Assembly: GCA_038231495.1 (NCBI GenBank)
Contig: JBBRLG010000501.1
Span: 1-5,476, forward strand
DNA from: JBBRLG01 sp038231495
GTDB taxonomy: Bacteria > Planctomycetota > Planctomycetia > Gemmatales > Gemmataceae
DNA length: 5,476 nucleotides
Reading direction: 5' to 3'
A model generated the notes under the pieces. It was not told the origin of the DNA. It was given only the letters and a program-made list of their open reading frames with translations, and did not search any database. The position numbers and the translations under genes were made by a program. Below are positions 1 to 4,571 of the stretch, in pieces (the stretch's first letter is position 1; the number at the start of each line of letters is the position of its first letter).

Positions 1-840
1 GCTGCGACGACCGAGGTGCCAGAGCGAAAAGCTCCGCCGCCGCGCAACGTCCCGCTAATTCAGAGCGAGAACGCGAAAGCACGCGAACTCGCGACGCTCG
101 ACGAGAAGTTCCTGCGGGACGTCGCGCACATGCCGCCCGTGGCGGCGAGCTACGTCCGACGACACCCGTGCCTGTCGGCAACGATGATGGAACAATGGCG
201 TGTCGGCGTGCTGCCGCAAGACGGCGGCAGCGACAAGCGCGGCTGGTCGCTCCGAGGACAGCTGCTCTATCCGGTCCTGAGCGAAGACGGCAAATTGTTG
301 GCGTGGACGGCACGAGATCCCCAATTCGAAGCCAAAGAACAAGCCTTCAACGCCCTCCTTCCTGAGCAGCGGGCGAAGGGAAAAAAGCCGTCCAAACACC
401 GATTCCCTGTCGATTTCCACCGCGGCTTAGAACTCTTCGGCCAGCAGGCCGGCCGTCTCGACGAGCCGGGCTATCGGGATTCCATTGCCGCGAGCGGCGT
501 CATTGTCGTCGAGGGTTTCAATGACGTGCTCGGTCTCGATGTCCTCGGCATCCCGGCGGTTGCAATCATGTCGAACAAGATCACCGAGCACCAGGTCGCG
601 AAGGTGGTCCGGTTCGCGAAGAATCTTGCCGGTGGCAAGGTGACGCTGCTCTTCGATGCCGACGACGCTGGGGACGAGGGCGCCAAGGAAGCTCTCTGGC
701 TCCTGACCCAACGCGGGCTCGACGTTCGCCTTGGCTGGAGCCGCTCGATGCACGGCGGGAAGTTTGCCGGACGGCAGCCCGAGAATCTTACCGACGAAGA
801 GTGGGGACAAGCCATCCGGCCCACGATCCTGCGATCGTAA
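1..840 (+). CDS. DnaG-like primase with TOPRIM domain (5' end outside window)
   Basis: This is a primase-type protein, expected to make RNA primers for DNA replication. The frame is open to the left edge. A GTG at position 16 is the first possible start seen, but the gene probably begins further left, because the CHC2 zinc-binding domain usual in DnaG is absent from what is visible. Counting from that GTG (274 residues), residues 78-142 resemble the DnaG core: a WSLRGQLLYPVLSEDGKLLAW strand pair, written here in two parts (WSLRGQLLYP, VLSEDGKLLAW), then KHRFPVDFHRGLELFG. The TOPRIM fold follows with VIVVEGFND (E166, D170) and LLFDADDAGDEGA (D214, D216), at about the spacing found in DnaG. The C-terminal helicase-binding domain is missing: the protein ends about 55 residues after the acidic motif. 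It converges on the rep gene across the putative origin, which suggests a plasmid-encoded primase. A TOPRIM protein with another nucleic-acid role is the alternative. Family assignment is confident; the true start is not visible. Confidence 0.88.
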   Translation, partial: AATTEVPERKAPPPRNVPLIQSENAKARELATLDEKFLRDVAHMPPVAASYVRRHPCLSATMMEQWRVGVLPQDGGSDKRGWSLRGQLLYPVLSEDGKLLAWTARDPQFEAKEQAFNALLPEQRAKGKKPSKHRFPVDFHRGLELFGQQAGRLDEPGYRDSIAASGVIVVEGFNDVLGLDVLGIPAVAIMSNKITEHQVAKVVRFAKNLAGGKVTLLFDADDAGDEGAKEALWLLTQRGLDVRLGWSRSMHGGKFAGRQPENLTDEEWGQAIRPTILRS

Positions 841-849
841 CGGCGTCCG

Positions 850-864
850 CCGTGCGCCGCACGG
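850..864 (+). repeat. Stem-loop just after the primase stop codon
   Basis: CCGTGC and GCACGG pair perfectly (6 bp) around a 3-base loop, starting 10 bases after the TAA at 838-840. A competing pairing of GTCCG (845-849) with CGGAC (862-866) is also possible. The position suits a transcript end or mRNA-stabilising structure, but there is no following T-run. Confidence 0.4.
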
Positions 865-909
865 ACACACCGGACGCTCTGTCGCATGGAAGCATGGAAA
901 TGGCATTGA

Positions 910-948
910 GGCCGGCTGCTCGCCGGCCGCATGGACCGCTCCGCGGTC
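910..948 (+). repeat. Two tandem GC-rich hairpins
   Basis: GGCCGGC (910-916) pairs with GCCGGCC (922-928) around TGCTC. Immediately after, GACCGC (934-939) pairs with GCGGTC (943-948) around TCC. Both stems are perfect. They lie 70-110 bases downstream of the primase gene. They could slow or end transcription coming from that gene, or be part of a larger folded RNA. The lack of a T-run argues against simple intrinsic termination. Confidence 0.45.
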
Positions 949-977
949 GTGACGCCGATGGGCGCATGGTGCCGGAG

Positions 978-1097
978 CCACGTCGCGACCCGACGAAGGT
1001 CGGGTGCGACCCCCACCCAGGCGCCGCGTCGGTCGCGAGGGAGCGAGTGCCAGCGTGTCGTCCTGTGGTGGGGGTCGCGGCGGAGGTCGCGACGTGG
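978..1097. repeat. Nested long-range inverted repeats (cruciform-like)
   Basis: CCACGTCGCGACC (978-990) is the exact reverse complement of 1085-1097 (13 bp). Inside it, GCGACCCCCACC (1006-1017) is the exact reverse complement of 1067-1078 (12 bp). Between the left arms sits a separate perfect hairpin, ACCCGAC-GAAG-GTCGGGT (988-1005), which shares its first three bases with the outer arm and so competes with it. The arrangement would give a roughly 120-base folded RNA or DNA cruciform. Function is unknown. Confidence 0.6.
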
Positions 1098-1122
1098 TCT
1101 CCCTGTTCGCATGGCACTCCTT

Positions 1123-1140
1123 GTGGCTTTCCCAAGCCAC
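1123..1140. repeat. Hairpin, copy 1 of a repeated GGCTYTCCCAAGCCAYCT motif
   Basis: GTGGCTT (1123-1129) pairs with AAGCCAC (1134-1140) around a TCCC loop. The 18-base segment 1125-1142 recurs at 1452-1469 with two differences, and the short palindrome (GGCT...AGCC) is kept there. The second copy sits 26 bases before the first iteron, so the motif may belong to the replication control region. Confidence 0.5.
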
Positions 1141-1388
1141 CTGAACGGTCGATCTCCGATCGCCTGGGGCTCGCCGCCTGATCGCCGTTGCGGGCGATTC
1201 TCCGGCGGGCGCGCGGCGAACCTTGACGCCGTTGTCGATTCGTGGCCGGACCGTTGCGCGCCCAACCTGACTATCCCCTTCGGCACTCTCTTTTTCTCTC
1301 GCATGGAAGTCTTGCGAGATACTCTCCTAAGGGACTCGCCAATCGAACATTTTCTCAAAAGCAGGCGGGCATCAGCCCGCAATCCCGG

Positions 1389-1426
1389 CTTTGTATTACA
1401 GATAGTATTTGTAGATAGCTTTGTAG
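1389..1426. other. AT-rich tract, candidate DNA unwinding element
   Basis: This 38-bp stretch has 27 A/T bases (about 71%) in an otherwise GC-rich setting. It carries short internal repeats: TTTGTA starts at 1390, 1408 and 1420, and AGATAG at 1400 and 1413. Direct repeats in an AT-rich block next to iterons are typical of the region melted at replication start. It lies 68 bases from the first iteron. Confidence 0.5.
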
Positions 1427-1494
1427 GGCGTCCGGCGGGCGCTGGTTTTTCGGCTCTCCCAAGCCATCTTTGCAGGGTCAAGGCAGGGGTAAAT

Positions 1495-1512
1495 GTCCGG
1501 CAAATGCCGATA
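1495..1512. repeat. Iteron 1
   Basis: First exact copy of the 18-base repeat GTCCGGCAAATGCCGATA. The core CGGCA-AA-TGCCG is a dyad with 5-bp arms, which suits binding by a winged-helix initiator. Confidence 0.85.
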
Positions 1513-1516
1513 CTGC

Positions 1517-1534
1517 GTCCGGCAAATGCCGATA
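1517..1534. repeat. Iteron 2
   Basis: Second exact copy, beginning 22 bases after the first, about two helical turns, so both would present on the same face of the DNA. It shares one extra downstream C with copy 1 and three extra upstream bases (TGC) with copy 3. Confidence 0.85.
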
Positions 1535-1550
1535 CCAGAGCGCACATTGC

Positions 1551-1568
1551 GTCCGGCAAATGCCGATA
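1551..1568. repeat. Iteron 3
   Basis: Third exact copy, beginning 34 bases after the second and ending 21 bases before the rep stop codon. It is preceded by TGC as in copy 2. I found no further full copy in the window, including upstream of rep. Confidence 0.85.
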
Positions 1569-1589
1569 GTGGTTCAGTGTTATTGGTGA

Positions 1590-1598
1590 TTATGCACC
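1590..1598 (+). promoter_or_regulatory. DnaA-box-like 9-mer
   Basis: TTATGCACC matches the consensus TTATNCACA at all but the last base. It overlaps the rep stop codon (TAA on the minus strand at 1592-1590) and sits 21 bases from iteron 3. A single DnaA box beside iterons is common in plasmid origins, but one 8/9 match can arise by chance. Confidence 0.35.
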
Positions 1599-3080
1599 AC
1601 GCCCTCGGCCCTGCTCCTGCCCGGTCAACGACCACAGGGCGTACTCCGGAAACTGAAAATCGAGGCGCTCCATGCGTGCCAAGGTTGCTTCGCGGGCTGC
1701 CTCGTGCGACCGGTGCGGTTCCGTGACTTTGTAGAAAGCGAGGAGAGTCGCATACGTCTGTTCGTATTTCTGCCGCCCCTCCTCGGATTTCAAAAACGCC
1801 TCGAAAGCGGCGGCCTTTTCCTGCTGGTAATGTTGGCGCAGCTGTAATTCATCCGGTGCTGACGCCGTATGGTCACTTTCCCACTGCTTCTGCTGCTGGC
1901 GCTTTTCGTGCGCGTACATCCAATCGGGCAGCGTGCGGTTGTGCCGAATGCCGTCGATCAAGAAAGCCGCGGGCGAGACTTTGAAACCGCCGAAACCGCG
2001 CGGATGTTCGTGCATGGCAGCGTCGGCAATGCCCACCCAACGCTGGATCAAATTACGGCTGTGCGTTTTGAGAAGTCGGCGAATGCCTGGTTGGTCGACG
2101 CCGATCCGTTGCAGCGGCTCGTACAGTGGATCGTCCGTAATGACATTCTTTTGGCGCTGGCAGCGTTCGGACGCCGGCCGGCGGAAATACTCCCCTTCGT
2201 AGAACACGACGACGTAGGAGCCTTTGCCACGCTTCAGGAACAATTCCTTGGGGTCGGTCTGACCGCGGCCGAGCGCCAGCACCTGATGGTCCAAGAGTTC
2301 GCGAATGCAGTTCGTGAGATCGAATTTCCGCTTGCGGAGAGGGCGTAATGCGGAGAATCCGAGGCCGTTGATCGTCAGGTCATCGACACCGATGAACACC
2401 CGCTTGTTTCGCCAGAAGCGGTCCTTCAGTTTCAGGAACAAGCGCCGCGCTGCGGGGGTCAACTGGCGGTACAAGTCCAAGTCGAAGAGTAAGTTGCCTC
2501 CGGTGGCTTTGCAAAAGCGGAAGAAGGCGGGATTCCATTCGATCCGCCAGCAACGGTCATTGTCTATCTTCTCCCCTACTCCGCCGACGGTCGGCAGCAA
2601 CAGGCTCAGAAACTGAAGAGCCACGTACTCGCGCTCCTGCGTTTGGGGATTGTAGAAGCCGGTGTTCTGGTAACTCGTGAGGGCAAGGCGCACCAGCGAC
2701 TCTTTCAGTTCCGAGTACTGCGAGCCGCCGGTGTCCAACCCCAGGTGCCGGAGCATCCAGTAGGGCGTCGCAAGGAGTACAGGCTCCGCGTCCTTGCGTG
2801 CAAGCGTTGCGCCGAGCAATCCCCAGAGGATGAGTTCGTCGATGGGCTGAAGTCCTGAGGCGGCCCGGACGGTCACGGTCGCCTTCGCGCGCCCGCCGGA
2901 GGTTGCGAAGGTAAAGCCGGTCTCGAACGCGTTGCCGGGAAGCTTGCCGCCGTCGAGCGGCCAGAGTGCCGTCTCCAGAAGGGAGAGTTGGGCAATCCCC
3001 TCGCGCTCGATGCCCGGGAGGCGATACCGCTTCGACGTAGCCACGGTGGTGCTGCCGGCGATGGCTTCGGTGGTCATCAT
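1590..3080 (-). CDS. Plasmid replication initiator protein, RPA type
   Basis: A 496-residue protein that I recognise as a plasmid initiator of the replication initiator protein A (RPA) kind, which binds origin repeats and recruits the host replication machinery. Residues about 30-200 begin with LSLLETALWPLDGG and carry a first winged-helix-like unit (YWMLRHLGLDTGGSQYSELK and the following helix, about 107-165). A second unit follows at about 207-268 (LTPAARRLFLKLKDRFW, then a basic helix with RPLRKRKFD). The C-terminal 120 residues are charged and helical, rich in Q, E, K and R. The start is one of two adjacent ATGs (3080 or 3077); no Shine-Dalgarno sequence precedes them. It lies 106 bases downstream of the HTH/coiled-coil gene on the same strand and ends 21 bases before the iterons. 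The gene looks intact. The family call is by recognition; iteron binding is inferred from position. Confidence 0.85.
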   Translation of the reverse strand: MMTTEAIAGSTTVATSKRYRLPGIEREGIAQLSLLETALWPLDGGKLPGNAFETGFTFATSGGRAKATVTVRAASGLQPIDELILWGLLGATLARKDAEPVLLATPYWMLRHLGLDTGGSQYSELKESLVRLALTSYQNTGFYNPQTQEREYVALQFLSLLLPTVGGVGEKIDNDRCWRIEWNPAFFRFCKATGGNLLFDLDLYRQLTPAARRLFLKLKDRFWRNKRVFIGVDDLTINGLGFSALRPLRKRKFDLTNCIRELLDHQVLALGRGQTDPKELFLKRGKGSYVVVFYEGEYFRRPASERCQRQKNVITDDPLYEPLQRIGVDQPGIRRLLKTHSRNLIQRWVGIADAAMHEHPRGFGGFKVSPAAFLIDGIRHNRTLPDWMYAHEKRQQQKQWESDHTASAPDELQLRQHYQQEKAAAFEAFLKSEEGRQKYEQTYATLLAFYKVTEPHRSHEAAREATLARMERLDFQFPEYALWSLTGQEQGRGRGA

Positions 3081-3091
3081 GGTTGGTCACG

Positions 3092-3121
3092 AGCATTCCG
3101 GGCGGACGGGGGAGCTGTCAA
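3092..3121 (-). promoter_or_regulatory. Possible rep promoter
   Basis: On the minus strand a perfect TTGACA (3121-3116) is followed after 18 bases by AATGCT (3097-3092), a weak match (3 of 6) to a -10 box. Transcription would begin only a few bases before the rep ATG at 3080, giving a nearly leaderless mRNA, which would fit the missing ribosome-binding site. The weak -10 keeps this tentative; rep may instead be read through from the upstream gene. Confidence 0.3.
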
Positions 3122-3186
3122 GGCGATGGCGTCGTCGGTCTCAGTGCGGTTGCGATGGAACGTGCGCAGGCTTTGATGCGAGGGAG

Positions 3187-3765
3187 CTACGAGAAGAATC
3201 GGGAAAAGAACGTCCGCTTCGGTTTGGTGGTCTTCGACGCGACGTTATTCCCGTTCACCGGTGGAGCGGCATTTGTACGTTTCGGCTTGCGGGGCTCGGC
3301 CGGATTTGTTTCTCTTCCGTTCGTCAAGGCAAGGCGCTGCTGGAGGGCGCCCATCAGGATATTGCCTTCTCGCAATCGCTCGCTCAGGCCGCTGACAAGT
3401 TCCATCTGCTTGGAGATGAGTTCCGACTGCTGGATAATCTGCTGATTCTTGATGTCCAATTCGCGCCGCAGCATTGCCAACAACTCCCCGTCCGCATGGG
3501 CTGATGAACGTGGCCCCGAAGGCACGGCCTCTTTCTCGGACGCTGCTTCAGCGGGCAGTTCCCGACGCATCAACTCCTCGCTCAAGCGCCAGGCAAAGTT
3601 CTCGCCTTTCATCCGCAGTGCCACGACGTCTTCAACGCTCGGCTGGATGTGCGATCGATCAGGGTGATCGTTGCCCTTGATGATTGGGTAAAGCACACGG
3701 CGAATGGAACTCGGCGATCGGCCGGTGAGTCGTGCCGCTTCGTTGACGGTGAGAAAGGGAGGCAT
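3187..3765 (-). CDS. HTH and coiled-coil DNA-binding protein, partition- or copy-control-like
   Basis: A 192-residue protein starting at ATG 3765. The frame is open further upstream, but the sequence MPPFLTVNEAARLTGRSPSS is a typical HTH_17/MerR-like beginning, so I chose this start. No Shine-Dalgarno is present; the bases before the ATG are pyrimidine-rich (CTCCCCTCCCCTCC). In order, it has a helix-turn-helix at residues 6-26, a short linker domain to about 72, and a long coiled coil at about 93-146 (RRELDIKNQQIIQQSELISK and onward). A lysine/arginine/proline-rich tail follows, ending TFFSRFFS. HTH plus coiled coil plus aromatic tail resembles the single-component partition protein Par of plasmid pSK1 and, more loosely, KfrA. 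Its place directly upstream of rep on the same strand supports a role in plasmid maintenance or rep control. Function is inferred; the protein could also be a plain regulator. Confidence 0.75.
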   Translation of the reverse strand: MPPFLTVNEAARLTGRSPSSIRRVLYPIIKGNDHPDRSHIQPSVEDVVALRMKGENFAWRLSEELMRRELPAEAASEKEAVPSGPRSSAHADGELLAMLRRELDIKNQQIIQQSELISKQMELVSGLSERLREGNILMGALQQRLALTNGRETNPAEPRKPKRTNAAPPVNGNNVASKTTKPKRTFFSRFFS

Positions 3766-3977
3766 TGGAGGGGAGGGGAGTGCCGCCCAGCGTACCACCC
3801 AGGAGTGATTTCGCAATGGGTTTCCGACAGCATCCCTGGTCGGGTACCTTGAACCAATTTGGCGACGGACCAGCACCATGCAAATCCGCTTCCGAACGGC
3901 TTGCCAGCCGCGGCAGGGAAACGGTGGCGGAACCCGTCCGAGAAAACTCCGCGCTCGCAGATGGCACCATCGCACGA

Positions 3978-3996
3978 CAACCTTCAAGGAAGGTTG
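3978..3996. repeat. Perfect 8-bp hairpin upstream of HTH gene
   Basis: CAACCTTC (3978-3985) pairs with GAAGGTTG (3989-3996) around AAG. It lies about 210 bases upstream of the HTH gene start. It could be an operator or a transcript stop, but no T-run follows on either strand. Confidence 0.4.
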
Positions 3997-4136
3997 CCAG
4001 AGTTGGGTTGCGCAGCGGTTCCAAGGAAGAGGTTCGGGACGACGTTATCGCTAACACAAGCGGATACCAAGGGCATTACGAGAAGTTACTGAAATGCTTC
4101 CGTCCTTGATCGTCATGGCCGGCGGCAACGCGCAAT

Positions 4137-4380
4137 CTAAGTTCGAGTTTCGCACATTTTGGGCAGTCTCGGGCGACCGGGCTGCTGGTAGTGGAATGCA
4201 TTGAAAGCAGCAGGCTTTGCTTGATGGCGCAGCGCCGAAACTTCGGCGCACAGGCATTTGTTCAGTAGGATTTATTGCGACTCCGGTTCGCCCCCAGAGG
4301 TCGTAGTAATTGGAAAGCACGCGGTCTGCTGTGATTTCGCGCATTTCGCCGCCTCGAAAATGTGCGAAACTCGAACTAAG
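4137..4380. mobile_element. MITE-like element with 24-bp terminal inverted repeats
   Basis: The left end (4137-4160) and right end (4357-4380) are inverted repeats of 24 bp with a single mismatch; 21 bp (4140-4160 and 4357-4377) are perfect and include GAGTTTCGCACATTTT. The 244-bp element carries no convincing gene and has an internal hairpin at 4232-4249. Size, ends and lack of coding fit a miniature inverted-repeat transposable element or the collapsed remains of an insertion sequence. No target-site duplication is visible at either choice of boundary, so the exact edges are uncertain. The ends do not visibly match sequence beside the neighbouring transposase, so that gene is not an obvious mobiliser. 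A cis-regulatory inverted repeat is the alternative. Confidence 0.6.
4232..4249. repeat. Hairpin inside the inverted-repeat element
   Basis: GCGCCGAA (4232-4239) is followed after two bases by its reverse complement TTCGGCGC (4242-4249). Realistically the stem is 7 bp with an AACT loop. It lies near the middle of the MITE-like element, as is often seen in such elements. Confidence 0.55.
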
Positions 4381-4470
4381 GTCTCCGACGCAACGGAGCA
4401 CCTGGCGCTATTCAGTAGTTTCCCTGAAAATCTATCTATTCGCCCTTAGCAGAGCTATTAGCGCACCGGA

Positions 4471-4490
4471 CCCGCGCTGGTTCACGCGGG
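4471..4490 (-). terminator. Possible hairpin terminator downstream of transposase
   Basis: CCCGCG (4471-4476) pairs with CGCGGG (4485-4490) around an 8-base loop. Read on the minus strand it comes about 80 bases after the transposase stop. There is no clear T-run after it, so it may be part of the insertion sequence end rather than a true terminator. Confidence 0.25.
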
Positions 4491-4571
4491 CGATTCCGCT
4501 TACAGCTGTTCGTCGAGTTTTCTGCCCATCCGGGGCTGTGCCGTGGTTCACATAGTCACCTCCGGCCGGTC

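Larger units (their letters stand above)
841..1388. other. Gene-free, hairpin-rich intergenic region
   Basis: No convincing coding sequence lies between the primase stop and the putative origin. Frames that stay open here have the arginine-, proline- and cysteine-rich composition of out-of-frame GC-rich DNA. What the stretch does hold is a series of perfect short stem-loops: 850-864, 910-928, 934-948, 988-1005, 1123-1140, 1297-1319 and 1365-1380. It also has a nested pair of long-range inverted repeats between 978 and 1097. The heptamer CGCATGG occurs five times on the + strand (883, 928, 963, 1108, 1300). None of the hairpins is followed by a clear T-run, so they are not textbook intrinsic terminators. 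A structured RNA or an extended origin/control region is possible. Confidence 0.6.
1389..1598. other. Putative plasmid replication origin
   Basis: Three origin-type elements occur within about 210 bases directly beyond the 3' end of the rep gene. They are an AT-rich tract (1389-1426), three identical 18-bp direct repeats (1495-1568) and one DnaA-box-like 9-mer (1590-1598). Iterons beside an RPA-type initiator, with an AT-rich tract as the candidate unwinding element, is the classic layout of a theta-replicating, iteron-controlled plasmid. The origin lies downstream of rep rather than upstream, as in the IncFII and ColE2 types. That the initiator binds these repeats is inference. Confidence 0.7.
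3766..4571. other. Gene-free stretch between HTH gene and transposase
   Basis: No open frame here has plausible protein composition. The stretch contains an 8-bp perfect hairpin (3978-3996), a 244-bp inverted-repeat-bounded element (4137-4380) and a hairpin (4471-4490). By eye the part from about 3790 to 4450 is less GC-rich than the transposase to its right, as expected if the two have different origins. The promoter of the HTH gene should lie just right of 3765, but I see only weak matches to promoter boxes. The left end of the insertion sequence carrying the transposase must lie somewhere between about 4380 and 4571; it cannot be fixed without the other end. Confidence 0.5.

Noticed and set aside
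910..948. Strong intrinsic terminator for the primase gene
   Set aside because: The stems are perfect but no T-run follows, so a standard Rho-independent terminator is not supported.
427..1559. Minus-strand open frames opposite the primase gene and intergenic region
   Set aside because: They are antisense to a clear TOPRIM coding frame and have no recognisable motifs. Their length is explained by high GC.
1495..1568. CRISPR array
   Set aside because: Repeats are only 18 bp and spacers 4 and 16 bp, with no cas gene. An iteron origin explains them better.
931..1569. Plus-strand open frame through the hairpin region and the iterons
   Set aside because: Composition is arginine-, serine- and cysteine-rich without domain character, and the frame simply reads through the direct repeats.
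3766..3987. N-terminal extension of the HTH protein to an upstream ATG at 3987
   Set aside because: The extra 74 residues have no domain character, while the canonical HTH begins right at the ATG at 3765.
4051..4401. Minus-strand frame of 116 codons spanning the inverted-repeat element
   Set aside because: It is not similar to any family I recognise, and it runs through both terminal repeats and the internal hairpin. It is more likely chance than a gene carried by the element.
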